DNA from: Caryophanales bacterium
GTDB taxonomy: Bacteria > Bacillota > Bacilli > Bacillales > Bacillaceae_J
Direction: 5' to 3'
Assembly: GCA_012840465.1 (NCBI GenBank)
Contig: DULJ01000050.1
Coordinates: 1 to 33,388, forward strand
DNA length: 33,388 bases
How positions within the stretch are numbered: position 1 is the stretch's first letter; each line of letters begins with the position of its first letter. Made by a program: the position numbers and the translations under genes. Positions 18,078-27,392 of the stretch are shown one piece after another. Below the pieces are notes generated by a model. The model saw only the letters and a program-made list of their open reading frames with translations. It searched no databases and had not been told where the DNA came from.

Positions 18078-18821
18078 CTATTCCCCGATAGGATTCCGCT
18101 TACGATAAACCTCGTACATTAATAAACTAGCTGCAACAGATGCATTAAGCGATGTAACCTTACCGACCATCGGCAATCGAATTAAAAAGTCGCACTTTTC
18201 ACTAATAAGCCTGCCGATTCCTTTGCCTTCACTGCCTATGACGATCGCGAGTGGCATTCTTGCATCCATTTGCCGGAAATCCTGCTTTCCTTTTGCATCT
18301 GTTCCTACAATCCAAACGCCCTTTTCCTTTAGCTCCTCTATCGTTCTAGCAAGATTGGTAACCCTTACTACAGGAACATGTTCAATCGCCCCTGTTGAAG
18401 CTTTCGCTACAGCCGCAGTCAAACCGACCGCACGTCTTTTCGGAATAACCACCCCATGGGCTCCCGCTGCATCGGCCGTTCGGAGAATTGAGCCTAAATT
18501 ATGCGGGTCCTCGATCTCATCCAAGATAAGAAAAAACGGATCCTCATTTCTTGCCGCTGCCTTATTAAATAAGTCTTCAATCTCAGCATATTGGTAGGCT
18601 GCAACAGATGCCGCCACACCTTGGTGATTTCCTGAAACCGTATGGTCAAGCTTTTGTTTTGGAACATATTGAACAATGACGCCAGCCTGTTTCGCGAGCC
18701 CAATGACCTGTTGCATTTGTCCCTTATTAGAGCCCTCAGCTATCCATATCTTATTAATATCTCGCTCAGCTCTTAATGCTTCTAACACTGGGTTTTTTCC
18801 AATGATCCATTCATTATCCAT
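18078..18821 (-). CDS. rlmB: 23S rRNA 2'-O-methyltransferase, SpoU/TrmH family (RlmB-like, YacO)
   Basis: This is a SPOUT-class 2'-O-ribose methyltransferase of 247 residues, likely for guanosine 2251-type modification of 23S rRNA by analogy with RlmB/YacO. The N-terminal substrate-binding domain (IIGKNPVLEALRAERDINKIWIA) covers about 1-75. SPOUT motifs follow: DPHNLGSILRTADAAG near 106-121, VIGSEGKGIGRLI near 193-205 and the knot-forming VTSLNASVAASLLMYE near 221-236. It starts 24 nt after mrnC. The exact target nucleoside is not proven by the sequence. Confidence 0.93.
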   Translation of the reverse strand: MDNEWIIGKNPVLEALRAERDINKIWIAEGSNKGQMQQVIGLAKQAGVIVQYVPKQKLDHTVSGNHQGVAASVAAYQYAEIEDLFNKAAARNEDPFFLILDEIEDPHNLGSILRTADAAGAHGVVIPKRRAVGLTAAVAKASTGAIEHVPVVRVTNLARTIEELKEKGVWIVGTDAKGKQDFRQMDARMPLAIVIGSEGKGIGRLISEKCDFLIRLPMVGKVTSLNASVAASLLMYEVYRKRNPIGE

Positions 18822-18845
18822 CCGTATTCACTCCTTTCTTACTCA

Positions 18846-19253
18846 TTAAGACTTCCCGTGTATTAAGTTATAACCATATTCCATTAGTTCATTTAACCGT
18901 TCTTCATTTCCTGATAAATATTGATAGCCTAGTAACGCTTCAAAGGCTGTGCTATAGCGATATGTTTGAACATCGGTGTTTTTCGGGACAGTCGCCGATT
19001 TCGCATTTCTGCCCCGCTTAACAACAGCAACTTCCTCTTCTGTTAATAGATTCTCTTCCATCAAACTGTGAACCATGATCGCCTGAGCTTTGGCTGACAC
19101 ATATCTTGTTGATTCCCGGTGAAGTTGGTTTGGCCTAACCCCACCACTTGCCAACAGGTTAAACCTAATAAAGCTTTCAAAAACGGCATCGCCCATATAA
19201 GCAAGTGCCAATGAATTTAATTGTTTTACATCAATAGTATGGTTTACAAGCAC
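18846..19253 (-). CDS. mrnC: Mini-ribonuclease III (MrnC)
   Basis: Mini-III is an RNase III catalytic domain without the double-stranded RNA-binding domain; in B. subtilis it matures the ends of 23S rRNA, with L3 as a partner. The protein has 135 residues. The catalytic signature is present: [18 protein letters not shown] near 13-30, the [20 protein letters not shown] strip near 79-98 and the second acidic motif [14 protein letters not shown] near 99-112. It starts at a GTG (19253) 4 nt after the cysS stop, with the Shine-Dalgarno inside cysS, so it is probably translationally coupled. Confidence 0.95.
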   Translation of the reverse strand: MLVNHTIDVKQLNSLALAYMGDAVFESFIRFNLLASGGVRPNQLHRESTRYVSAKAQAIMVHSLMEENLLTEEEVAVVKRGRNAKSATVPKNTDVQTYRYSTAFEALLGYQYLSGNEERLNELMEYGYNLIHGKS

Positions 19254-19257
19254 AGCA

Positions 19258-20658
19258 TTACATCCTTTTCCAACGTGTTCCTTGCGGTGTATCCTCTAGA
19301 ACAATGTTCATATCCTTTAATTGATCTCTAATTTGGTCTGCAAGTGCAAAATCACGATTTTTCCTTGCATCAATCCGTTTTTGAAGCAATTCCTCGATCT
19401 CTTCGTCAAGCAATTCCTTTTCTTTTTGAAGGGTAATGCCGAGCACTCCCGCTAGACTCTCAAACTGCTCAATAAATGCATGTATCACTTTAGGAGATGT
19501 CTGATTTTCTCTTAAATAAATATTGGCTTGTTTTGCTAAATCAAAAAGAACTGAAATCGCATTGGCAGTATTGATATCATCATCCATTTCAACAATAAAC
19601 TGTTCATGGATTCCTTCAATCACCTTGAGCCATTCTTCATCTGAATCCGTTAAACCGGTACTGCTCTCTTTACGATAGCTTAAATTCTCATAAGCTGTAC
19701 GAATCCGGTCTAACCCGCTTTTGGCACTTTCCAACAACTCCTGGCTGAAGTTAATCGGATTTCGATAATGGACTGACAACATAAAGAAACGCAGTACTTG
19801 TGGATCAATTTGTTTAATAATATCATGCACTAATACAAAATTCCCAAGTGACTTAGACATTTTCTCATTATCTATTTGAATATAACCATTATGAAGCCAG
19901 TAATTTGCAAAGGTTTTTCCTGTTAACGCCTCTGACTGGGCAATTTCATTTTCATGGTGCGGGAATGTTAAATCCTGACCGCCTGCATGAATATCTATCG
20001 TATCACCGAGGTATTTTTTCACCATTGCCGAACATTCAATATGCCAACCTGGGCGTCCATTTCCCCATGGGCTTTCCCAATAAATTTCTCCTTCTTTCGC
20101 CGCTTTCCATAAAGCGAAATCCAATGGATCTTGTTTTTTTTCACCAACCTCAATTCGGGCTCCAAGGCGAAGATCCTCGATCGGTTGATGTGACAGCTTC
20201 CCATAATCATCAAATTTTCTAGTTCTAAAATAAACGTCGCCTTCTGACTCGTAAGCATAGTCTTTCTGGATTAATGTAGTAATAAATTCAATGATGATAT
20301 CCATATTTTCCATTACACGCGGATGAACATCAGCTTTTTTTACACCTAAGGCTGTTACATCTTCATAAAAGGCTTGGATGAAACGGTCAGCGATGGTTAG
20401 CACATCTTCGCCAAGCTCTTTTGCTACCTTAATTAGCTTATCATCAACATCTGTAAAATTTGAAACATACTTTACTTCATAGCCTCTGTATTGTAAATAA
20501 CGGCGAACGGTATCAAAAATAATGGCAGGTCGTGCGTTTCCAATATGGATATAATTGTATACAGTAGGGCCGCATACATACATTTTTACTTTTCCGGCTT
20601 CAATCGGTTTAAATTCATCCTTGCTGCGTGTTAATGTATTATAAAATTTAATTGCCAT
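19258..20658 (-). CDS. cysS: Cysteinyl-tRNA synthetase
   Basis: This class I synthetase charges tRNA-Cys. From the ATG at 20658 it has 466 residues, the length of the B. subtilis enzyme. It shows [16 protein letters not shown] (HIGH-type motif, with the zinc-binding Cys) near 28-43, GWHIECSAM and [13 protein letters not shown] (further zinc ligands) near 205-240, and KMSKSLGN near 265-272. The ATG overlaps the cysE stop by 1 nt (TGATG), so cysE and cysS are coupled. A TTG one codon earlier is possible but less likely. It is governed by the cysteine T-box upstream of cysE. Confidence 0.98.
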   Translation of the reverse strand: MAIKFYNTLTRSKDEFKPIEAGKVKMYVCGPTVYNYIHIGNARPAIIFDTVRRYLQYRGYEVKYVSNFTDVDDKLIKVAKELGEDVLTIADRFIQAFYEDVTALGVKKADVHPRVMENMDIIIEFITTLIQKDYAYESEGDVYFRTRKFDDYGKLSHQPIEDLRLGARIEVGEKKQDPLDFALWKAAKEGEIYWESPWGNGRPGWHIECSAMVKKYLGDTIDIHAGGQDLTFPHHENEIAQSEALTGKTFANYWLHNGYIQIDNEKMSKSLGNFVLVHDIIKQIDPQVLRFFMLSVHYRNPINFSQELLESAKSGLDRIRTAYENLSYRKESSTGLTDSDEEWLKVIEGIHEQFIVEMDDDINTANAISVLFDLAKQANIYLRENQTSPKVIHAFIEQFESLAGVLGITLQKEKELLDEEIEELLQKRIDARKNRDFALADQIRDQLKDMNIVLEDTPQGTRWKRM

Positions 20659-21305
20659 CAAGCATCACTTCCTGACTTTAGTTTATAGATCTCCTCTTTA
20701 AACATATTCATTTGCGATTCCATCTCTGCTAATTTTTCAGCGATCGGATCCGGTAATTCATTATGTTTTAAATCACGAGCTACCCTTACTCCATCTCTTA
20801 TTACAATTTTCCCTGGAATACCTACTACCGTTGAATTCGGTGGGACGTCTTTAAGAACAACGGATCCTGCTCCAATTTTGGAATTTTCCTCAATCGTAAT
20901 GGATCCTAAAACCTTCGCCCCAGTGGCGACAAGAACGTTGTCTTTTAAAGTAGGATGCCTTTTCCCTTTTTCTTTACCCGTACCACCAAGTGTTACACCT
21001 TGGTAAATTGTGACGTTATCACCGATTTCACATGTTTCACCGATAACGACACCCATGCCGTGGTCAATGAAAAAACGGCTACCTATTTGGGCTCCGGGAT
21101 GGATTTCAATCCCGGTAAAAAACCGGCTTATTTGCGAAATAACCCGCGCTAGGAAGAAGAATTTCCGTTTATATAACGGATGGGCAAGTCGATGAGCCCA
21201 AATTGCATGTAATCCGGAATAGGTTAAGATAACCTCGATATAGCTTCTTGCTGCTGGGTCTTGTTCAAAAATAACCTCGACATCTTCACGTAACATTTTA
21301 AACAA
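20658..21305 (-). CDS. cysE: Serine O-acetyltransferase
   Basis: CysE makes O-acetylserine from serine and acetyl-CoA, the first step of cysteine synthesis. The 215-residue protein has an N-terminal helical domain and a C-terminal left-handed beta helix with hexapeptide repeats ([41 protein letters not shown] near 75-115). I chose the TTG at 21305 ([11 protein letters not shown]), because it matches the B. subtilis start and has a G-rich stretch 7 nt upstream; an upstream TTG at 21335 lies inside a repeat and is less likely. ATG at 21296 is the third choice. It follows a T-box leader and a palindromic repeat. Confidence 0.97.
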   Translation of the reverse strand: MFKMLREDVEVIFEQDPAARSYIEVILTYSGLHAIWAHRLAHPLYKRKFFFLARVISQISRFFTGIEIHPGAQIGSRFFIDHGMGVVIGETCEIGDNVTIYQGVTLGGTGKEKGKRHPTLKDNVLVATGAKVLGSITIEENSKIGAGSVVLKDVPPNSTVVGIPGKIVIRDGVRVARDLKHNELPDPIAEKLAEMESQMNMFKEEIYKLKSGSDA

Positions 21306-21323
21306 TTCAATTCCCCCCCTATT

Positions 21324-21476
21324 AGAAAAGCGCAAGCGCCTTGCTCATCGCCGTACAAACTGAAGGGTCTTTGACTGAGATAAAGAAAACTTGAATTGCG
21401 TTAGCAATTCTTAGTTGACTTATCGTAGGGAGAAGACCTGAAGTTTGCTAGGCGATAGGCGCTGGAGCTAGACAAT
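21324..21476. repeat. Palindromic dispersed-repeat-like element in the cysE leader
   Basis: The element runs from GAAAAGCGCAAGCGCC to GGCGCTGGAGCTAGAC. Its ends form an imperfect inverted repeat: AGCGCCT..ATCGCC..CAAACT..AAGG.TCTT (21335-21371) against AAGACCTGAAGTTTGCTAGGCGAT..AGGCGCT (21433-21463). Inside is a perfect GAATTGC/GCAATTC palindrome (21393-21410). It encodes no protein. It resembles small non-autonomous repeats common in Bacillaceae genomes. It lies between the T-box terminator and the cysE start codon, so the cysES mRNA carries it as a long hairpin. Confidence 0.7.
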
Positions 21477-21504
21477 GATATGCAAAATTATATACTTTTA
21501 ATAT

Positions 21505-21542
21505 ACAAAAAAGCGCCCCTATGCTAATGCACAGAGACGCTT
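21505..21542 (-). terminator. T-box terminator hairpin
   Basis: AAGCGTCTCTGTGC pairs with GCATAGGGGCGCTT (14 positions, with G.U pairs) around a 4-nt loop, then six Ts follow on the minus strand. Its 5' arm shares bases with the antiterminator, as in other T-box leaders. Confidence 0.93.
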
Positions 21543-21767
21543 ACGCGCGGTTCCACTCTGTTTGGGTAAAAGAAAAAGTGCTATTACCCCAACTTGCCCC
21601 TTATAACGGCAGGGTCCCGCTTTTATCTACTGGAGCAATCGTTCAATAAAAGACTCAGAGGTGCATTTTCAAGATGGTCCGCTTAAACTACTTTCAGCCG
21701 GTGGTAGTTCTCTCTACTAAGCTAAAACAATCTCTACTTTTCCTCATCAACGTTTTGCATTTTCATA

Positions 21768-21815
21768 GTCTGGCTCCAGTCCTTATGTCGCTGATCGGGA
21801 GCTTCCGCTTTGTAT
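21768..21815. repeat. Short relative of the cysE-leader repeat, at the T-box 5' end
   Basis: On the minus strand the segment runs from AAAGCGGAAGC to GGAGCCAGACTATG. The ends match those of the element at 21324-21476 (AAAGCGCAAGC ... GGAGCTAGACAATG), but the middle is short. The two copies face in opposite directions and bracket the T-box. Confidence 0.55.
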
Positions 21816-21821
21816 ATCTAT

Positions 21822-21850
21822 ACTATATTAGCTTTTTCCCTAAATGCCAA
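21822..21850 (-). promoter_or_regulatory. SigA promoter of the cysE-cysS leader
   Basis: TTGGCA (21845-21850), 17 nt, TATAGT (21822-21827) on the minus strand. The -35 lies inside the last codons of gltX. The start site would be near 21815, giving a leader of about 300 nt to the T-box terminator. Confidence 0.75.
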
Positions 21851-23300
21851 TCAATTTATTTAGGCGGGCAAGAATTTTATCTTTTCCTAATAAACGAATC
21901 GCCTGTGGCAGGTCTGGTCCATGGACTTGTCCAGTTGTCGCAACACGAATAGGCATAAATAGATTTTTGCCTTTATGTCCTGTTTCCTTTTGTACGGCCT
22001 TCATAGCAGCTTTAATGTCTTCAGCCTCGAATGTTTCAAGCTGCTCAATTTGTTGTTTAAAGTTTTTGACTACTTCAGGTACACTTTCCCCGCTTACTAC
22101 TTCTTTTGCTTCTTCATCGAACTCAAGGTCTTCCTTGAAGAATAATTCTGTAAGTTCAACAATCTCCGCACCATAGCTCATTTTTTCCTGATGAAGAGCA
22201 ATTAAATCACGAGCCCATGCTTTTTGTTCATCTGTTAGGTTCTCAGGCAGACGTCCCGCTTTAATTAAATGCGATAATGAAATTTGAACGAGTCTGTCTA
22301 CATCTACTTGTTTTATATATTGATTGTTCATCCATGTTAATTTATTTGTGTCGAACACGGCAGGTGACTTCGCTAAACGGCTAGGGTCAAAGATTTTAAT
22401 AAATTCCTCTTTTGTAAAAATTTCTTGTTCCCCGCCCGGTGACCATCCTAAAAGTGCAATGAAGTTAAATAAGGCTTCAGGTAAATAGCCCAGTCCTTCA
22501 TATTGCTCAATAAATTGGATGATCGATTCATCACGCTTACTAAGTTTTTTATGGGATTCATTCACGATTAACGTCATATGTCCAAAGATCGGCGGCTCCC
22601 AGCCAAATGCTTCATAAATCATTAATTGCTTTGGTGTATTAGAAATATGATCATCACCGCGAAGAACGTGGCTGATTTCCATTAGATGATCATCAATAAC
22701 AACCGCATAATTATAAGTTGGAATTCCGTCCTTCTTCACAATTACAAAATCACCGATGCCATTTGATTCAAAGGATACTTCACCTTTTACAATATCATTA
22801 AACGCATATACTTTTTCCGCAGGAACTTTAAAACGAATGCTAGCTTTACGGCCTTCACCTTCAAGTGCTTTATGGTCTTCTGCAGACAAACCACAGCATT
22901 TTCGAGAATAAACTGGTGTTTCTCCTTTTGCCATTTGAGCTTCCCGTTCTTGTTCAAGCTCTTCTTCTGTACAATAACATTTATAAGCCAGCCCTTTAGC
23001 TAACAACTCTTCTGTAAGCTTATTATAAATATCAAGCCGTTCTGTTTGACGATATGGACCATAGCCACCGTCTTTATCAATGCTTTCGTCCCAATCGATG
23101 CCGAGCCATGTTAAGTACTTAAGCTGACTTTCTTCTCCGCCTGCTACATTTCTTTTAATGTCTGTATCCTCGACACGAATGATAAACTTTCCACCCTGAT
23201 TTCTTGCATATAAATAATTAAACAAGGCCGTACGCGCATTCCCAATATGTAAATGCCCCGTTGGGCTTGGTGCATAACGAACTCTAATTTGATTTGTCAT
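21840..23300 (-). CDS. gltX: Glutamyl-tRNA synthetase
   Basis: This class I synthetase charges tRNA-Glu; in Bacillus it also mischarges tRNA-Gln, which GatCAB then amidates (known for B. subtilis, inferred here). The protein has 486 residues. The HIGH-type motif [14 protein letters not shown] is at 11-24, KLSKRDES near 255-262, and a CYC...KCC cysteine pattern near 108-137 suits a zinc site. The C-terminal anticodon-binding domain ends at KLIGI. The ATG at 23300 follows GGAAGGTG. Promoter-like hexamers and a dispersed repeat lie upstream, so it may be transcribed on its own as well as from ispF. Confidence 0.98.
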   Translation of the reverse strand: MTNQIRVRYAPSPTGHLHIGNARTALFNYLYARNQGGKFIIRVEDTDIKRNVAGGEESQLKYLTWLGIDWDESIDKDGGYGPYRQTERLDIYNKLTEELLAKGLAYKCYCTEEELEQEREAQMAKGETPVYSRKCCGLSAEDHKALEGEGRKASIRFKVPAEKVYAFNDIVKGEVSFESNGIGDFVIVKKDGIPTYNYAVVIDDHLMEISHVLRGDDHISNTPKQLMIYEAFGWEPPIFGHMTLIVNESHKKLSKRDESIIQFIEQYEGLGYLPEALFNFIALLGWSPGGEQEIFTKEEFIKIFDPSRLAKSPAVFDTNKLTWMNNQYIKQVDVDRLVQISLSHLIKAGRLPENLTDEQKAWARDLIALHQEKMSYGAEIVELTELFFKEDLEFDEEAKEVVSGESVPEVVKNFKQQIEQLETFEAEDIKAAMKAVQKETGHKGKNLFMPIRVATTGQVHGPDLPQAIRLLGKDKILARLNKLIGI

Positions 23301-23369
23301 AAATTAAGACACCTTCCGTTTTTTCCTAATATTTCTACTCTAATTTTAAATACTGGATCGCATTCATTC

Positions 23370-23410
23370 CACCGTTCATGGAAGTGGGCGACTTCTGCTG
23401 AATAAAGTTA
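23370..23410. repeat. Dispersed repeat upstream of gltX
   Basis: CTTCTGCTGAATAAAGTTA (23392-23410) is identical over 19 nt to 32969-32987 near mgtC. Here only one full arm is clear, flanked by a short GAAGT/ACTTC palindrome. It lies directly after the -10 of the candidate gltX promoter. Confidence 0.65.
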
Positions 23411-23438
23411 TCTTAATGAATATTATATAGGTGGTCAA
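23410..23438 (-). promoter_or_regulatory. Candidate SigA promoter of gltX
   Basis: TTGACC (23433-23438), 17 nt, TAAGAT (23410-23415) on the minus strand, immediately after the ispF stop codon. The transcript would begin inside the dispersed repeat. Confidence 0.6.
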
Positions 23439-23443
23439 GCCTA

Positions 23444-23917
23444 TTATTTTGTTAAAAGAATAACGGCTTGAGCGGCAATCCCTTCACTACGTCCGGTAAA
23501 ACCGAGCTTCTCTGTCGTTGTAGCTTTCACATTAATTTGGCCAATTTCCGCTTCTAAAAGACTAGCAATGCATGCTCTTATTTCTTCAATATATGGTGCC
23601 ATTTTTGGCTCTTGGGCAATGATTGTACAATCTAGATTTCCAAGCTTGTACCCTTCCTTTTTAACAAGTGCCCAAACACGCTCCATTAACTTGGCGGAAT
23701 CTGCTCCAAGATAAGCAGGGTCCGTATCAGGAAAATGCTTGCCAATATCTCCAAGCGCTAATGCTCCCAAGGCTGCATCACTTACTGTATGAAGAAGTAC
23801 ATCGGCATCCGAATGGCCAAGCAAACCTTTCTCATTCGGAATTGTAATTCCACCGATAATAAGCGGTTTCCCTTCCACTAATTGATGAACGTCAAATCCT
23901 TGTCCAATACGAATCAT
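23444..23917 (-). CDS. ispF: 2-C-methyl-D-erythritol 2,4-cyclodiphosphate synthase
   Basis: IspF closes CDP-methylerythritol phosphate to the cyclodiphosphate in the MEP pathway for isoprenoids. The 157-residue protein has the metal ligands in [11 protein letters not shown] (D8, H10) and [30 protein letters not shown] near 35-64, and the C-terminal [23 protein letters not shown] motif. It starts 4 nt after ispD, the previous step but one in the same pathway, and is surely cotranscribed with it. It is the usual family length. Confidence 0.98.
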   Translation of the reverse strand: MIRIGQGFDVHQLVEGKPLIIGGITIPNEKGLLGHSDADVLLHTVSDAALGALALGDIGKHFPDTDPAYLGADSAKLMERVWALVKKEGYKLGNLDCTIIAQEPKMAPYIEEIRACIASLLEAEIGQINVKATTTEKLGFTGRSEGIAAQAVILLTK

Positions 23918-23921
23918 TTGT

Positions 23922-24614
23922 TTATCTCCCTTTTTTATATTTAGCTAAAATCGCTTCACCAAAAATTAAATCCTCTGGCGTTGTTAGTTTAATATTTTCG
24001 TAATCGCCCACTACGATATGTACTTTTTTCCCTAATCTCTCCACTAAACTGGAATCATCCGTACCTAGAAATTGATCATCTTCTGCCTTTTGGTGTGCAT
24101 CTAAAATAACAGAAAGACGAAAAGCTTGTGGGGTTTGCACCGACCACAAGCTTGAACGCTCCACTGTTTTTTCTACTATGTTGTTCTTCGCTGCTTTAAT
24201 CGTATCCTTCATGGGGACTGCAACAATAGCTCCATCATTTACAGAGGCGCTCTTTACAAGTGTATGAATAATCGATTGTTTAATAAATGGTCTTGCTCCG
24301 TCATGAATGAGGACAATAGCATCTTCATCCGGTACGGCCTTTAATCCGTTATAGACACTATTTTGTCTTTCTTGCCCGCCATTTACTATTTTAAGAACGT
24401 TTTTAATATGAAATTTGCGAATAAGTTCAATAAATAGATTTACCTCATTTTCATTAACGACTAGGATGACACCTTTACAATTTTCATCATGGTCAAACAC
24501 ACTTAAAGTATGAATAATGACTGGTATTTTATTTAAGGGAATAAAAAGCTTATTTATCCCTGCATTCATTCTTTTCCCTTGCCCTGCAGCAGGTATTACA
24601 ACATAATAGTCCAT
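23922..24614 (-). CDS. ispD: 2-C-methyl-D-erythritol 4-phosphate cytidylyltransferase
   Basis: IspD joins CTP to methylerythritol phosphate in the MEP pathway. The nucleotide-binding loop [11 protein letters not shown] near 6-16, [10 protein letters not shown] near 101-110 and [10 protein letters not shown] near 133-142 are in place. I chose the ATG at 24614 ([11 protein letters not shown]), giving 230 residues; the upstream in-frame GTG at 24623 lies inside the AAGGTG Shine-Dalgarno. It lies 35 nt after yacL and 4 nt before ispF. Confidence 0.97.
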   Translation of the reverse strand: MDYYVVIPAAGQGKRMNAGINKLFIPLNKIPVIIHTLSVFDHDENCKGVILVVNENEVNLFIELIRKFHIKNVLKIVNGGQERQNSVYNGLKAVPDEDAIVLIHDGARPFIKQSIIHTLVKSASVNDGAIVAVPMKDTIKAAKNNIVEKTVERSSLWSVQTPQAFRLSVILDAHQKAEDDQFLGTDDSSLVERLGKKVHIVVGDYENIKLTTPEDLIFGEAILAKYKKGR

Positions 24615-24649
24615 CGTCTTCACCTTATACTATTGTTTTCAAAAAGTCA

Positions 24650-25762
24650 TTATAGTGCTTTCTCTAAAGCCTTGGGCTTAGCAAAAATCATTCGTCCCGC
24701 TGATGTCTGAAGGACACTTGTTACGAGAACATCAATGCGCTTACCGATATAATCTCGACCTTCCTCAACGACGATCATCGTGCCGTCATCAAGATAAGCA
24801 ATCCCTTGATTATGTTCTTTTCCATCTTTTATAACCTGTACATTTAATTCTTCACCAGGTAGAACAACCGGTTTTACGGCATTGGCCAGATCATTAATAT
24901 TTAAAACTAAAACATTTTGTAGCTCACAAACCTTATTTAAGTTAAAGTCATTCGTAACGACAATACCGGAAGTGACCTTTGCCAATTTTACAAGCTTGCT
25001 ATCAACTTCCTGAATTTCTTCAAAATCACCTTCGTAAATTTCAACATTAATAGCTAATTCTTTTCGAATTCGATTCAAAATATCCAAGCCACGGCGGCCT
25101 CTGTTTCGTTTCAAGGCGTCTGAAGAATCGGCAATGTGCTGTAACTCCTCTAACACAAACTGTGGGATTACGATTGTGCCTTCCAAAAATCCTGTTTGGC
25201 AAATATCAGCAATACGACCATCGATGATGACACTTGTATCAAGGATTTTCAATTTGCCTGGTACATATTCCTCCACTTGATCTGCCTCATTGGTTTGTGT
25301 CTTCTTTTTGTCTTTTGCCCCAAGCCGTGCAGGAAGCGAAAATAAATTTATAAGTTCTTCACGTTTTTTAAATCCTGTTTGAAAACCTAGATAACCGAGA
25401 AACAATGTTACAAATATTGGAATAATCGTACTTAACACTTCGAATTTAATGCTTTTTAAAGGAATCATAATTAAAAAGGCAACAATCAGACCTACGATCA
25501 ACCCTAAGCTTCCAAATAAAATATCGGTCGCCGGAGCCTTTACCAACGATTCCTCAATCTTACGGATTAACCCAACAATATAATCTGTTAACCAAAATGT
25601 TGAAAGAAATAAAATAATTGCTCCATAAACTGTGCAGGCATAAGGAGAAGCGAACCATCCGATATTACCTGCATTCATTAACTCTAAAAATAGCGGAAAA
25701 TATAAATACCCGAGTGTTCCACCCACGATAATAAAAAATAGCTGAACGATTTTTTTAACCAT
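24650..25762 (-). CDS. yacL: Membrane-anchored PIN-TRAM domain protein (YacL)
   Basis: This is a 370-residue protein of the YacL family: four N-terminal membrane spans (about 5-135), a cytoplasmic PIN nuclease-like domain (about 175-295) and a C-terminal TRAM RNA-binding domain (about 300-362). The PIN acidic residues are visible in [27 protein letters not shown] and [12 protein letters not shown] chose the ATG at 25762 behind AAAGGAGGTGA; seven further in-frame codons upstream are not needed. The natural substrate is unknown to me. In B. subtilis disA precedes it; here radA does, 157 nt upstream. Confidence 0.94.
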   Translation of the reverse strand: MVKKIVQLFFIIVGGTLGYLYFPLFLELMNAGNIGWFASPYACTVYGAIILFLSTFWLTDYIVGLIRKIEESLVKAPATDILFGSLGLIVGLIVAFLIMIPLKSIKFEVLSTIIPIFVTLFLGYLGFQTGFKKREELINLFSLPARLGAKDKKKTQTNEADQVEEYVPGKLKILDTSVIIDGRIADICQTGFLEGTIVIPQFVLEELQHIADSSDALKRNRGRRGLDILNRIRKELAINVEIYEGDFEEIQEVDSKLVKLAKVTSGIVVTNDFNLNKVCELQNVLVLNINDLANAVKPVVLPGEELNVQVIKDGKEHNQGIAYLDDGTMIVVEEGRDYIGKRIDVLVTSVLQTSAGRMIFAKPKALEKAL

Positions 25763-25919
25763 TCCTTCACCTCCTTTTAACATTATTAACTTTTTTTCTA
25801 TTTTAAAAACATCGTTCGTTACAGAAAAAATAATATTTCTATTACTATTTTATATTGAAATGATGATAAATATCAATTTTGTAGACAGATTACTAAAAAT
25901 TGCATTTAACGTTTTAATT
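25763..25919. other. radA-yacL spacer lacking disA
   Basis: This 157-nt AT-rich stretch occupies the place of disA, which is about 1.1 kb in B. subtilis. No frame holds a remnant of the DAC domain. It contains one promoter candidate and the yacL ribosome binding site. Confidence 0.85.
25849..25876 (-). promoter_or_regulatory. Candidate promoter of yacL
   Basis: TTGATA (25871-25876), a 16-nt spacer and TATAAA (25849-25854) on the minus strand, in the AT-rich spacer after radA. AT-rich sequence makes chance matches likely. Confidence 0.45.
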
Positions 25920-27302
25920 CTAACGAGCTAGGGTGTGATCCAAGGCTTCTGCTACGGTTGAAACGCCGATGACTTCAATTCCCTTTGGAGCTGTCCAACC
26001 GCCAATATTTTTTTCTGGAATAATAACCCGCTTAAAGCCGAGCTTTGCTGCCTCCTGAACCCGTTGTTCGACACGGGAAACCCTTCTTATTTCCCCTGTT
26101 AATCCAACTTCACCAAATACAACATCTGTTGGGTTGGAAGGTTGGTCACGAAAACTGGAAGCGATGCTTACAGCCACCCCAAGATCAATAGCCGGTTCAT
26201 CAAGCTTAATTCCGCCTGCTACTTTTAGATAAGCATCATATGCCCCTAGTAAAAACCCTACTCTTTTCTCTAGGACAGCCATAATCAGTGACACCCGGTT
26301 ATGATCAATTCCTGTCGCCATTCTCCGTGGATTTCCAAAACTGGTCGGCGCGATTAACGCCTGTATCTCCACTAACACTGGGCGTGTACCTTCCATCGAA
26401 GCAACAACGATTGAACCAGCAGCACCTTCAGAGCGTTCCTCCAAAAATATTTCAGAAGGATTTAGAACTTCCCGTAAGCCTTCTTCCTTCATTTCGAATA
26501 TACCCATTTCATTCGTTGAACCAAATCTGTTTTTTACCGCCCTCAAGATTCGATATGTATGATGGCGTTCTCCTTCGAAATACAAGACTGCATCAACCAT
26601 ATGCTCAAGTAGTCTTGGACCGGCAATGGAACCTTCCTTCGTAACATGACCAACTAAGAAAATAGCGATGCCCTTCGTTTTAGCAATTCGCATAAAGTGG
26701 GAAGTACATTCTCTTACCTGTGACACACTTCCAGGTGCAGATTGAACCTCTGGATGATAGACAGTTTGAATTGAATCAATGACAACAAATGACGGATCCA
26801 TTTCATCAATTGCTTTTTCTATATAAGCTAAATCTGTTTCAGATAAAACAAAAAGGTTATTACTTTCTATACGTAAACGATCAGCCCGAAGTTTCGTCTG
26901 GCGGGGAGATTCTTCTCCGGATATGTATAAAACTTTATGATCTCGATTTGCAAGTTGTGACGATATTTGTAATAAAAGTGTGGATTTCCCAATGCCAGGG
27001 TCGCCGCCAATTAACACAAGCGACCCCGGAACAATCCCTCCGCCTAAAACCCTATCCATTTCCTTATACTCTGTATATATTCTTGGCTCGCTAGCAGATT
27101 GAATAGTGGTAATCATTTGAGGCTTATTTGTTCCAGCCATTGTCTCGGAAGAAGTAACAAATGATTGTCTTCTCGACGACTTTGGCAACTCAATTTCCTC
27201 TACCATCGTGTTCCATTCATTACACCCAGGGCATTTACCCATCCATTTTGGTGTTTCATAGCCACATACTTGACAGCAAAACTTTGTTTTTTTCTTTGAC
27301 AT
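25920..27302 (-). CDS. radA: DNA repair protein RadA (Sms), branch-migration helicase
   Basis: RadA is a RecA-like hexameric helicase that promotes branch migration during recombination; in B. subtilis it also interacts with DisA. The protein has 460 residues. An N-terminal zinc finger (C9, C12, C26, C29 within [18 protein letters not shown]) is followed by Walker [11 protein letters not shown] near 98-107, the RadA-specific KNRFG near 257-261 and a C-terminal Lon-protease-like domain. The ATG at 27302 follows AAGAGGGG. It lies 90 nt after clpC, with a hairpin between. The usual neighbour disA does not follow. Confidence 0.98.
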   Translation of the reverse strand: MSKKKTKFCCQVCGYETPKWMGKCPGCNEWNTMVEEIELPKSSRRQSFVTSSETMAGTNKPQMITTIQSASEPRIYTEYKEMDRVLGGGIVPGSLVLIGGDPGIGKSTLLLQISSQLANRDHKVLYISGEESPRQTKLRADRLRIESNNLFVLSETDLAYIEKAIDEMDPSFVVIDSIQTVYHPEVQSAPGSVSQVRECTSHFMRIAKTKGIAIFLVGHVTKEGSIAGPRLLEHMVDAVLYFEGERHHTYRILRAVKNRFGSTNEMGIFEMKEEGLREVLNPSEIFLEERSEGAAGSIVVASMEGTRPVLVEIQALIAPTSFGNPRRMATGIDHNRVSLIMAVLEKRVGFLLGAYDAYLKVAGGIKLDEPAIDLGVAVSIASSFRDQPSNPTDVVFGEVGLTGEIRRVSRVEQRVQEAAKLGFKRVIIPEKNIGGWTAPKGIEVIGVSTVAEALDHTLAR

Positions 27303-27344
27303 GAAAAAAATCCCCTCTTATTAAAGTTACCACATATTGTAAAG

Positions 27345-27376
27345 AAAAAGAAATGAAGGACGCTTTTGGCGTCCTT
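27345..27376 (-). terminator. Terminator-like hairpin between clpC and radA
   Basis: AAGGACGC and GCGTCCTT form an 8-bp stem with a 5-nt loop, followed on the minus strand by CATTTCTTTTTCTTT. The interrupted T-run suggests partial termination, which would let some clpC transcripts reach radA. Confidence 0.7.
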
Positions 27377-27392
27377 CCCTATCTTTCAAATC

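Larger units (their letters stand above)
21505..21815 (-). promoter_or_regulatory. Cysteine-specific T-box leader controlling cysE-cysS
   Basis: T-box RNAs read the charging state of a tRNA and end or continue transcription accordingly. The conserved T-box TGGAACC lies at 21549-21555 in an antiterminator with CAGAG/CTCTG ends (21532-21560). The Stem I kink-turn GATGAGGA lies near 21741-21748, the GGCTGAAAG-type segment near 21690-21700, and the specifier triplet TGC (cysteine) at 21663-21665, just before ACCTCTGAG. The genes downstream make and charge cysteine, which confirms the specifier. Confidence 0.93.

Noticed and set aside
21674-21952. 92-codon plus-strand ORF across the T-box and the end of gltX
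   Set aside because: It is antisense to T-box structural RNA and gltX, and has no ribosome binding site.
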